Assembly (NCBI GenBank): GCA_019137255.1
Contig: WPDH01000080.1
Location: 124,001-188,000, forward strand
DNA: 64,000 bases
Reading direction: 5' to 3'
Origin: Corinectria fuckeliana
Taxonomy: Eukaryota > Ascomycota > Sordariomycetes > Hypocreales > Nectriaceae
Every line of letters begins with the position of its first letter. Within the stretch, counting starts at the first letter, position 1. The notes beneath the pieces were generated by a model that was not told the DNA's origin, did no database searches, and saw only the letters and a program-made list of their open reading frames with translations. Below, piece by piece: positions 1 to 9,900 of this stretch. The translations under genes and the position numbers were made by a program.

Positions 1-407
1 GCATCAAAGCCGCAAACAGGCACACAACGGTAGCAACGTGTATTAGACCCAGATCAAAAACCGAAACTCCAGACCATATTTGCTCTCTAAGGGTTAGGAA
101 GGCCGACCGGGGCGAATAGACATGACCCGAGCCTCCTGTGTGTGGTTGTGACTCCTTCTTCCTCGCAGCTGAGGCCGCCGCCCTCTCTGAGTCTCTCACC
201 CAGTCATCCATCCATCCTCTCCTCGAGCTCTCCACTCCTCCGTCACTCGATCCTTCTCGCCCATCTCTCTTCTCTTCTTTCTTCTCTGATCCCCTGTTCC
301 TCGCAGGGACGTTGGCTGATACACGTCATGTGTCATGATAACTAAAATGAGTAAAAATAAAGACCAAGGGGGTAGCGACGGGTGTGGGCTGCTTCTTCGT
401 AGGGTGT
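1..407. other. Intergenic: 3' flank of sec4
   Basis: No gene was recognised. It contains a pyrimidine-rich tract on the + strand at about 170-300 and presumably the 3' UTR of the sec4 gene, which is transcribed leftward into it. Confidence 0.5.
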
Positions 408-1462
408 CTAACAGCACTTGCTACCACCATTGTCGCTCTTATCGTTGACGTTGACACCGCCCACCGAGGGTTGCTCGTTCTTGGAATTGTCGATGAGACG
501 CTTCTTGATGTCGGCAGCTAGGCTGTAAAAGGCCTTATCGATATTGATGTTGCTCTTGGCGGAGACTTCAAGGAAAGGGACACCCAGCTCATCAGCAAGG
601 GCCTGGCCTTGTTCGACCGAAACGACGCGCTTTTCCTCCCAGTCGCACTTGTTTCCGATCAGGATCTTGTTGACGCCCTCCGTGGCATGCTGCTCTACGT
701 TTGAGAACCAAGTTCGGATGTCTGCGGGGCACCAATGTCAGCATTTCCTCTGCGGACTGAAGGCCATCCTGTCTTGGGGCATGGGTAGAGGTGCTTTTAT
801 CGGGGCTTGGGGACTAGGCGCAGGCAGCAAGCAACGACGGTGATGACGCTGTGTGATGACGGGGCGGGACGCCACGAGGTGAATCCAAAGCGGAAAGTTC
901 CGAAAGAAAAAGGACTCGTAGGAGACCGAAGAAGGTGGCAAACGTACTGTTGAAGGAGCGCTCATCCGTGACGTCGTATACGAGGAGGATGCCCATGGCA
1001 CCGCGGTAGTAAGCGGTGGTGATGGTGCGGAAACGCTCCTGGCCGGCGGTGTCCCAGATCTGCAGCTTGACGCGCTTTCCATCGAGCTCAATTGTCCTGA
1101 TCTTGAAGTCGATGCCAATAGTCGTGATGAAGGACGGTGTGAAGGAGTCTTCGCTGAAGCGCAGCAGACAGCACGACTTGCCGACGCCGGAGTCGCCTAT
1201 CAGGAGCAGCTTAATCTATTCGCAGGTTCGAGTCAGCGAGAGCGATTCTCGGCAATGGGCAACACAAGGTGCTATGTGCGGCGCCGAAGGCCTCGCGATG
1301 TGTTCTCCCATATGGGACCTAGCCGGGGACATTGCGATGGCGAGACACTGGACGCAAGACGCTGGACGCTATACGCAAGAGGCAGGGGGGGGGCGGGCAG
1401 CGGCGGTGGGGGGAGGAGAGGTCGTATCGTACCAGGAAGTCGTAGTTGCGATTACTCGACAT
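408..1462 (-). CDS. sec4: Rab GTPase of the Sec4/Rab8 family
   Basis: Small GTPase expected to drive docking of post-Golgi secretory vesicles at the plasma membrane (exocyst pathway) during polar growth. Three exons read on the minus strand: 1433-1462, 948-1215 and 408-721, giving 203 aa. The first exon is only 10 codons, and the first intron (1216-1432) starts GTACG. The intron 948/721 join restores the Rab sequence FNNIRTWF. Visible motifs: P-loop GDSGVGKS, switch I with FITTIGIDFK, WDTAGQERFR, NKCD and SAK, and a C-terminal GGSKCC, the double-cysteine geranylgeranylation signal. Length matches fungal Sec4/SrgA proteins (about 205 aa). The effector-region pattern is Rab8/Sec4-like rather than Ypt1-like, which is family knowledge. 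Confidence 0.95.
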
Positions 1463-3664
1463 GGTGACGGATGGCAGCGGCGGCGATGGCGGCAGCAACG
1501 GGAGAGGCAGAGGGGGTTCGGAAGGAGGACGGTCGGGGGATGAGGTCGTCGAGGATTGAAGGTCTGAGGTCGAGTCGCGGAGGAGATGACGGGAGGTTTG
1601 GGACTTGAGACCTGGGGACTTGGGACAGCGCAGTAGTACTAGTAGGCAGGCAGTGAGTTAGTAGGCGGGTGGGTGGGTTATGTCAGGTCCGGGTCCAATC
1701 CAGCACGGCAGGTGGCAGGTGACGACGGACGAGGGATTGCAGATGTGGCGGGTGCGCGTATACCGTAGGGTACCTCAGACGGTACGGGTACCTAGGGAAG
1801 AGCTGAAGCCGCTGAAGCGGTACTGCCTGGTACTAGGTATTAGCGGTCACTGCCCGCTAGAAAGCCAGCTCAGTGGATGTGTCCAGTATCGTGCTAAGTA
1901 GCTGCGGTACGTACCTTGCCTAAGTAAGTACTAGTAGTACTAAGAGCTGGGGCTAGGCGGGTTAGGGAAGTCGGCGACGCCGCTTGATGCTCTAGGCCTG
2001 TTTGGGGGCCTAGGTGCCTTGCCAGAGATGCTAGGTACTGGCCCGGCTTGTTGGGAGCTTGCCTGCGAGCTGGGGCTTGCAACTGTTGTTTTATTTTACT
2101 TGAAAGCCTTGCGTGGGAGGCGTATGTAAGGGGGGTAAAACGTACCATTCAGGGTATCAAGTGAGACAGGGCTTGGAAGTGGTGTGCGGGCTTGAGGTAT
2201 TAGTGGTGGTGAGGCTACCTGGTCGGTCAAGAGTCGATCCGCAAACCCCGCGAGGTTAGGACGCAGAAGGGTACGTCAAAAATGACAGAAAAGAGCACGA
2301 TTGATGCATTGGAGCTGGGGATGCATCTGATATCTCACAGGTGTCATCCCAAAGTGTCACAGGTCACAGGTCACACTCACAAGGCTGGACATTGGGATAC
2401 GGATGGCCGGCCACCCAGGCTTCACTAATACCTAGGATATTCCCTGCTGCTTACACAGTACCCAACGTGCCAACTTAGGTAGGTTATGCCTCCAGTTCAG
2501 ATAGCCACAGAAGAAGGAAACTATCCTCGCAAAAATGCCTAAATGGCTAACAGACCCTCAAGTTGACACGCGATGATGTCTAACACAATATTGCGCCTAA
2601 TGCGCTGGATGCAGTTTCAAGGCCGGAAATCAACTAGCTGCAGCAATTGCGAAGTCATCATGCCGCCCCCCCCCCCCCCTTCCAGACCGGATTCGGCATT
2701 TTCTTCATTTCTCTTCTTGCAGTAAACCAAGAATATTTGACTCGTGGCATCATGATGTAGCATTCCAGGCCCCTGAGGCGGCCATGAGCCCTACCGTTGT
2801 GGCGCTGCATCTTCGCCCCTTGTCCCTTTTGGGCTGCGTCTATCTTTTCAGAACAAGTAGGCCTAGAACATTAGTTAATCTAGCTTAGATACTGTACTCG
2901 AGCCGAACCAATTCTGCGAGGGTTTTGGTCCTGCTCGACGTCATCGTCGCCACTTCACGCAAAATACAGGGTCAGTTCTAGAACCAAGTGCCTCGGGACG
3001 TTATCACGAGCAACAGTCACAACAACGGAGGTATCCGATGATGCATACTCAGCCACAATCTTTTTTCCTTTCACATCAACTCAACGTGCGTATTCATGGA
3101 TACAGAATATTACATAAACTTAAACTGCAAGGAAACAGGTTCACGCATTGTCGAGTCTCCCTTCTCATCTATTTTTGCGTCATGCGGCTCTCCGTCTATA
3201 GCGTCTAACTGGATGATGTCCACTGTCCGCTGTTTCATCGCTCTCCCGTTGACAATGTCTCATCAATTTTCAATCAATCTGGTACATGCCGGATCTAGCT
3301 AATCCTCAAGCGTTAGGTAACTAGGTAGACTAGAGTTTTAAGAATTTCAACTTACTAGGCCTACATGCGATTTCTACCTAGGCACGCATTGTGTCACGGA
3401 CCATGGTTGCAAACAGAAGTCGGGGGCAACATTCCTCGTATTGAAACAATTGCTCGTCTAGCCCTTGTAAGTGAAAATTTTTGTTACTTATACATAATTC
3501 CCGATCCAACCAAGCCGTTTGTCCAGGTAAAAAGAAGTGAATCGTCAACAAAATCCATAACCAAATTGTACATGAGTCGAAGTGAAAACCGAAGCTGTGT
3601 TGGACCTCCTTTCCTGTCCCCCCTACGCTTTCTTTTTGGGCATCAATAGCAGCGATGCCAGTGT
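1463..3664. other. Intergenic region, no gene seen
   Basis: About 2.2 kb between the 5' end of sec4 and the 3' end of the AA9 gene. It holds a C14 homopolymer (2666-2679) and many short GGTAC/CCTAGG-type words (about 1740-1950). Short open frames here have no recognisable protein signal. Confidence 0.5.
2666..2679 (+). repeat. Poly-C tract (14 C)
   Basis: Uninterrupted run of 14 cytosines in intergenic DNA. Two similar tracts occur at 8420-8436 and 56991-57004. Confidence 0.9.
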
Positions 3665-5270
3665 TTAGTCGCAGAGACCAAAGGCAGACTGGCAGCCGCA
3701 GCTGCAGTGGCGCGTCTTGCGACCACACTTGCCCTTCTTAGAGCAGCAGTTGCCGAAGCTGCTCCCCTCGCAAGTCTGGCCCGTCTCGCCTCCGCAGCGC
3801 CCGTCCTCGGACACCTTCAGGCCGCTATCGTTGCCGGAGTTTTCGGACGTCTGCTCGGGGCTGGCCGAGTAGGTCGAGGTCGGAGCTTCCGTCTCCTCAG
3901 GCGCCACGTAGACAGAGGTCTCCTCGGCGGAGGACTCCTTGGTGGTGGCAGCGGCATTGGTGGTGGCAGCGGCATTGGTGGTGGTGGTAGTATTGGGAGC
4001 CGCAGCAAACTCCTTAGTTGCAACAACGGCCTTGTTAGCGGTAGAGGCAGCGTTGGAGGTGGTGGTAGCATCATCAGAGCTAGAGTCGTCAGAGCTGTCA
4101 CCGCCGCTCACAGAGGTGCCCTTGAAACTGCCGTAGGGAGTAGGGATAGGGCCGGGGACGTCGGCGTAGACCTCATCCAGGTCAAAGTCAGGGAGGCCAT
4201 CGTAGTTACCAGCATCGCAGTTGTCGCCAACCTTGGTGCAGTAGTTGTTCCAGGTGGTGCAGCCCGAGTCGCCGCTGGGAGGAACGCTGTTCCAGCAGGC
4301 GTCGGCCTGGTTCCAGCAGACCTCGGCGGACGCCCAGCAACCCTTCTGATCCGAGTAGTCGTCGAGGGCCTTGCCGCACCAGTTGGCGTTCTTGGCCAGG
4401 CAGCCGTCGGGGATGACGCCGTCCTTCTGAGTCTGCTTGCTGCCGACCGAGTCCGAGGTGGGGATGTAGACGTCGGGGCCGGGGATAGGATACTTGCCCA
4501 GAGGAGTCTCGTAGATGTTGAAGGTGAGGCCGGCGTCGTCGCTCTCAAGGTAGCCGGGGATGCTGACTTCATACTTCTCGGGAATCTCCAGCTCGACATC
4601 AGGGCCGTCCTGGATGAAGATCTGAGCGCAGCCAGTGTAGAACTGAGGGTCGCCTTCCACGGCGGCATGGAGGGCGAGGATCTCAGGGCGGACCAGGTAG
4701 TAACCAGAAGGGAGACCAGTGGGCAGGTCAATAGACAGATGGCCGTTGTTAGAGCGGAGGGTGTCGGTGCACCAGGTGTCCTTCTCGGCGTTGTAGCCAT
4801 CCTCCCAGACCTTGAACCAGCCACTGCCGGCGGCAGAGTCGCTGGACATGTCGTCGACCTTCTTGATGTAGACGCTGCAAGGGCCCTTGTGGCCCTCGGC
4901 AATAACACCCTCGCTGTCGTAGGCAGGAGACTCGCGGAACTCGAAGGTCAGTTGGGAACCGCTGGAGGCGGGGCAGATGAACTTGACAGCCTTGTCACCA
5001 TCACGACCTAGACAAGTAATGTGTTAGTCCTTTTCTGTTGGTTTGTCTTATAGTAGCAACACCTAGTGGCGTTGGAAGGGAGAAGCACATACCACAGGCC
5101 ATGTCATCGCCATTGAGAGGGTAGATGGGGCTGTTGGCAGTTGCAGCATCCGAAGGCTCACGAACGCAGGTTCCGTCGCCCTGGTTGGTGCCATCGACGA
5201 ATATGGTGGTGAAGAGGGTATGGGCACTCGCAGCTGAGGCGAGGCCGAGGGCAGTGGCAAGAAACTTCAT
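3665..5270 (-). CDS. AA9 lytic polysaccharide monooxygenase with C-terminal hevein-like module
   Basis: Secreted copper enzyme that oxidatively cleaves cellulose or related glucans. Two exons (5093-5270 and 3665-5007) give 506 aa; the intron splits a Gly codon and restores CGRDGDKAV. The signal peptide (residues 1-16) ends ASA and leaves His17 as the mature N-terminus, the first copper-brace ligand. The second His is H99 (GHKGP). The conserved QFY triad (Q181, Y183, in PQFYTGCAQ) supplies the axial Tyr. A Cys/Trp-rich segment follows the catalytic domain, then a long Ser/Thr/Ala linker with AATTNA repeats, then residues 461-506 with a CBM18/hevein cysteine pattern (GNCCSKKGKCG, GCQSAFGLC). 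That module lacks the usual aromatic binding residues (see findings). Isolated gene. A CTGGGG word (possible Cre1 site, weak evidence) lies at 5372-5377. Confidence 0.9.
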
Positions 5271-5460
5271 GATGAAGGAGGTGTTTTTGAAAGCCGAGGG
5301 AAACTTGTTATTGAATGTGAAGAGGCAAGTTGAACAAGATGAACAGAAAGACCAGTTTCTGCTTGAAGCCGCTGGGGCTGAGGTGTTGTCACAGTGGGCT
5401 GTTGAAAGGGAGGGTATTGTGCCTTGATGGCAGCGAAGGAGTGACTGAATCAAAAGAATG

Positions 5461-5508
5461 GAGTGAATGAGTGAATGAAGGAATGAAGGAATGAAGGAAT
5501 GAATGAGT
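5461..5508. repeat. GAATGAAG-type short tandem repeat
   Basis: Imperfect 4/8-bp tandem units of GAATGAAG and GAATGAGT, about 190-240 bp upstream of the AA9 start codon, so inside its promoter or leader. Confidence 0.85.
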
Positions 5509-7037
5509 CTCTACTAGGAGAGAAGGAAGCGAGGAAAAGCACAGGGAAGCAACTTCTCAACACCAGATTGAGGAAGATGGGTGACGAGAGAAGAGAAGAA
5601 GGCAAGCCATCACCGGCCGGGCTGGCGTCCTTGATATACCTTGATATCTGAGGGGCCCCGGAGAGATGGACGGACTGCAGCTGAGATGCTACTGCATCCA
5701 TCCGGCCCTAGATGAACCATCCCGGGAGCAACTAGGGACGCCCCCATCACCGCAACCCTGTCAAGTTGGAGGCACAAAAGCAAACGCGCGCTCCTCTGTG
5801 GTGGCTTGCCATTGCCAGCCAAAGCCAAGCCAAAGCCAAGCCGAAGCCAGGGCCGTGTTGGGCCGGCGTCTAATAACATGTCACGCTGCACAGAGCAGAC
5901 AGAACAGGGCAGAGGCAGAGCTCAGCTCGCAGACCAGCAAGACCACGAGGGTGTCTTCCGTAACCAGGCGCAGGCAGGGTCCCTCCCTCTCAAACATGTG
6001 GCTGACAGCTTAGTCCGATCCTTGTTGGTCCCTCCTCATGTTGCGGATGCGGGCAGTGGCAGGGCTGTCGGGTTGGTGTTGGGGCTACTTCGTGCATAGC
6101 CCGGCCTACTCATTACTGTAGTTGCGAATACCTAGTCAGTGAGCTATCCATCGGCAAGCAAACCGGGGACAGTTGACGGGGATGAGTATTCGTATGTATG
6201 TATGTACTTCGTACATACTTGTGGATGGATGGGGCAACTCAGGGGCAAGGATGGAAGAACGGGGTTCAACTGGATAGAAGGACGATCTCTGTTCCTCCGC
6301 TAAGGCCAACGGACGTGGCAACATGAAACGAAAAAGAAGGCATCCCGCTCTCCCGCTCTCTTTTTATCATTACCTCCTGCATGTTTGTCTCGCCTCCCGT
6401 CTCTCGCTTCCTGCGCCTCCTACTTTCTCAACTTTTTTGTCTCGCGCGCGCGCGTTCCTTGCGGCGTCTCCCACTGGGGCCGGGGGCAAACCCTCCCGAG
6501 ACGTCGGCAGCCAATCGATCCAAACCATGCGAAACGGCGAAACGGACGACCTGCAAGCCAACGGAGGTTTCTCTGCGGGTGATGCCTATGCAAGGTACAG
6601 CAGAGCGCCTGTTGGATAGATGCCCAAGCCTACTAGGTAGGCCTAGGTACACCTAGCTTACGTAGAGTCTTGGCCTCGGATTACTAGGCGGGACAACAAG
6701 CCAGTGAGTGAGAACCTCACATTCTGCACCCCATTGATGATCGCCCTCCAGCGGACCCGGCGTCCCACCAGACCAGCTGCATCGGCGGCGTGCAGTGGTG
6801 CGACCTCCAGCTTCCTCAAGGCTCCTCAGCTGCGCCTTCACATCCATGTCGACTTTACCCCTGACGGATGAGCCCGGGATTCAAGGATGAGGGCAATCAT
6901 CGATTCAGGTTGTCAGGGCTCCCATCGGCGGATCACAGTTGGCCTGGAATAAAGTTGAGTTACGAAGTACTACGTATACAGAAGATTGGACACTCGATAG
7001 ACATGGGGTGGAGACGCATGCTGCTGCTTCCCCGTCA

Positions 7038-7090
7038 ACACACTCACACTCACACTCGCCATCGCCATCGCCATCGCCATCGCCATCGCC
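7038..7090. repeat. Compound hexanucleotide microsatellite
   Basis: About three CACACT units (7038-7056) run directly into 5.7 units of CGCCAT (7057-7090). Intergenic. Confidence 0.9.
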
Positions 7091-8419
7091 ACCACGAGCA
7101 CGATCCAACCAGCACCAGCTGCCTCAACGTCAACAAAAGCAACCACAGTCTAGACCAGCATCATGATCCAGCCTTCAGGACGAATAGCAAACATCAGGGA
7201 TCAAGCCCCAGAGAGTCCATGTAATCCGACACCCGGATGGATCCCTGCCCCTTGGCCTCTCAGTACGTACTAGTAATGAAGCCAGGGGCCATGTTTCCCC
7301 TCAAACTTCAAAACCTCTCATAGCCCGGGACCTGCCAGAAGATCAAGGGTCTACCCAACCAACGAAGGGGATGGTCTGTAAGTTATTAATTAGTATATAG
7401 AATCTAGACGAAAATGTCCCGCTGTCATCCCATCACCTCATCTGATTATCATACTTGCTGCTTGCTACAAACCTGCAATCCCCTCATTCCCGGGTCAGTA
7501 ATAAATGCCGGCGACAGGACCAACACAGTCCGCATCGCGCCTGTGGTCCCAGCAACATCGCCTCCTGTCTGTTGGCTGGAGGCTGCAATCGAGAGGTTGA
7601 GGCAGTTGGCGCATTTGGTGATCAATCGCCACACTGCTCAGCCAAGCAATCCCTTTCCCGTCCGCCACACCATCCCGTCTCATCTCCCATTCTCCGCCCT
7701 CTAAGCCAAGGGCTTGACGAGGCAAGCCAAGGAAGCACAAGATGTCCAAAAAGGTAGATGACTTGCGAGCGCCGCTGCAGCAAGGATGTCCCAGCCCTAG
7801 CCTTCACACAGTAGATACGCAAGGGCAGCCAACAAACAAACCAACAAACAAAACGAAACAAGAAGCTTACCCCGAATCATAATATCCTGCAGCCGCCCCG
7901 TGCGACCAGACCCGGCCCGTGACCCAATGCTTAGAGGAAAAAGAAAAGGTCGCCGCTCTCTTCGGCCATCGTCGCATTGGGGTAATGAAGCACTTGAGGG
8001 CCGCCGCCTGTGAGCCAATGGATGCATCGCCCCTACGTCTCGACGGAACATGGGAGTCTCAACCTCGTCTACACCTAGCGGCAGTTGTTGGTTTCTTCCT
8101 CTTGGAGGCGTACCTAGGCGAGTTCTCCTTTTCTCTCGGGCATCATTACATTATCACATCACGTTGCATGCATGCCTAAGGATACTTCGTACAGTCTCCG
8201 TCATCTCCAGACCTGATGCACCGTCCCGAGGCCTTGTCTGAGATTGAAAGCAAAATGCAAGAGTGGAGATTGAGATCGAACTTTTCTGCACGACCAACAC
8301 GATGACTTCGCAGCAAAGCGACAGGGACGCTTTTTCCAACCATCCCCTCTCCTACACGGCATGTAATAGTGTCTGGAATGATTGGCCTTGTTCTTCCCGC
8401 GCGTCCTTTACATGTCTAA

Positions 8420-8436
8420 CCCCCCCCCCCCCCCCC
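8420..8436 (+). repeat. Poly-C tract (17 C)
   Basis: Longest homopolymer in the window, 134 bp downstream of the hsp10 stop codon (hsp10 is transcribed toward it). Confidence 0.9.
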
Positions 8437-8569
8437 TCTGCCCCTGCTCTTCATGCTGCAGCTTCTTCTGCAAAGCCAAGCCCGCCAGTTTGCCCCTTCT
8501 TTGACAACATCTGCCGCGCCGCTATGGTACAGTATGGTACACTCTGGCTCAACGTGAATCGGGGGTATC

Positions 8570-9252
8570 TTATTCGTTGATCTTGGCCAGGATCCTACAA
8601 GTGGTGCTTCGTTAGTATCATGACCGTGGGGTCGAGGACCCTGCGTGCGGCTTGGTAGACGGGCGATTACTCACTCGCTGTCGCGGAACAACTGGTAATC
8701 CTCCTCGCCGGACTTGACGGGCGAGCCACCGAACTACAGCCACGTTAGCACCATCGTTTCTCGCTTCGCAACGTACGCTGCGCAATCATCGATTTGTAAT
8801 CCTACCTGGGGAATCAGGACGCGGTCGCCGATGGCAACACCCATGGGCAATCGGTTGCCCTTCTTGTCGAGGGCTCCGGGGCCGACAGCCAGGACCTTGG
8901 CCTCGTTGAGTTTCTCAACACTCGACTCGGGCAGGAAGATGCCGCTGGCGGTCTTGGTCTCGGCCTTGACACGCTGGACAAGGACTCGGTCCAGCAGGGG
9001 GACGAGGCTTCGGATGGATCGAATTGAGGTAGCCTGCAGTGTCCAGATCCCAGTTAGCTTTGCCAAGATCTCCTTCTTGTACTCCCGTCTCTCGTAGCCC
9101 GGATCTTATGCCGTCCATTGCCTCCCTCGAGGAGCATTGCAATTGCCGAGGGGATGAAGCCGAACATATCCCCCAACAAGCCACCGCTCGGCAGTTCCAC
9201 CACCACGAGAATTTGAGACCGGAAGAGAGAGGTACGGAGATGCACGCACCAT
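8570..9252 (-). CDS. hsp10: Mitochondrial 10-kDa chaperonin (GroES/Hsp10)
   Basis: Co-chaperonin that caps Hsp60 in the mitochondrial matrix during protein folding. Four exons: 9250-9252 (the ATG alone), 8806-9033, 8675-8733 and 8570-8594, giving 104 aa. The start is fixed because the only ATG-GT donor upstream of the conserved ATSIRS sequence is at 9252-9248. Motifs: LVPLLDRVLVQRV, the mobile loop KTASGIFLPES, VLAVGPGALDKKG, GDRVLIPQ, FGGSPVKSG and the C-terminus EILAKINE. Length fits the family. Candidate heat-shock elements lie just upstream. A micro-exon holding only the initiator codon is unusual but unambiguous here. Confidence 0.95.
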
Positions 9253-9900
9253 TGTGATTGAATTGTGTAGGGTCGAGGAGACACTAGGAACGTTCGTAAA
9301 GTCGTAATGAGGATCGAGAAGGAGTAAGAGTCGGGGAGAGTGTTGTTCAACGGACGGGGTTCAAATCGGGAGTGGACCTCGCTTTCCAATAGCTTCCAGA
9401 AGGATGCCAGCAATTTTTTCCCCCAAGCTCGGCTGAGGATTTCCCCGGCTCCGAAACTGCCGGCAACTCATTCCGACGTCACCGGCCGCTGCACGTGCTT
9501 GCAAGCTCTTGTTACCGACGCAGCCAATCCGTGTACCGCATAAAAAATCGAAACCGCCTTGTGCATCTATAAACCGTACTATTCGGGCTCAACATGATGT
9601 GTATTGGAATAGGTCATGATGTCTTCTAACGCTGGCGTCAAAACCAAAACTCTCCAATTACCGGCCAGCTAGCGCCTCTTTCCTCCACTTCAATTGCTGC
9701 TCCAAACATCTATCTTGTACTAAGAGCTGTGCACCGCTACCAACCGCTGTTATATCCATCAATGTAATGAATATACCAATGCGCTTCCAACCATATCCCA
9801 AATTTACTAGGTCCCCCACAAGCCGTCTCCTAACGCCAAATTCTTATGACAATGCCCGCTGCTAATCTGCTCCTATGCACGTAAGAGTCTTGAGTACTTT
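9253..9900. other. Intergenic: hsp10 promoter and sat4 3' flank
   Basis: Contains heat-shock-element-like sites (separate entry) and a CCAAT word at 9386-9390. The left end of the sat4 gene converges on it. No gene seen. Confidence 0.5.
9288..9401 (-). promoter_or_regulatory. Candidate heat-shock elements upstream of hsp10
   Basis: Two inverted Hsf1 half-site pairs: GAAcgTTC at 9288-9295 and TTCcaGAA at 9394-9401, the second flanked by another TTC at about 9384. They lie about 36 and 142 bp upstream of the hsp10 ATG. Heat-inducible hsp10 genes normally carry such sites. Assignment rests on motif match and position only. Confidence 0.4.

Larger units (their letters stand above)
5271..8569. 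other. Intergenic region, no gene seen
   Basis: About 3.3 kb between the AA9 promoter and hsp10. It contains a GAATGAAG-type repeat (5461-5508), hexanucleotide microsatellites (7038-7090), GTAC-N3-GTAC words at 6204, 6961 and 8183, and a C17 run (8420-8436). No open frame had a convincing protein signature. Confidence 0.5.

Noticed and set aside
3707..5011. 434-codon open frame antisense to the AA9 gene
   Set aside because: Ala/Gly/Val/Arg-rich shadow of a GC-rich coding strand; the sense frame has signal peptide, copper ligands and an in-phase intron.
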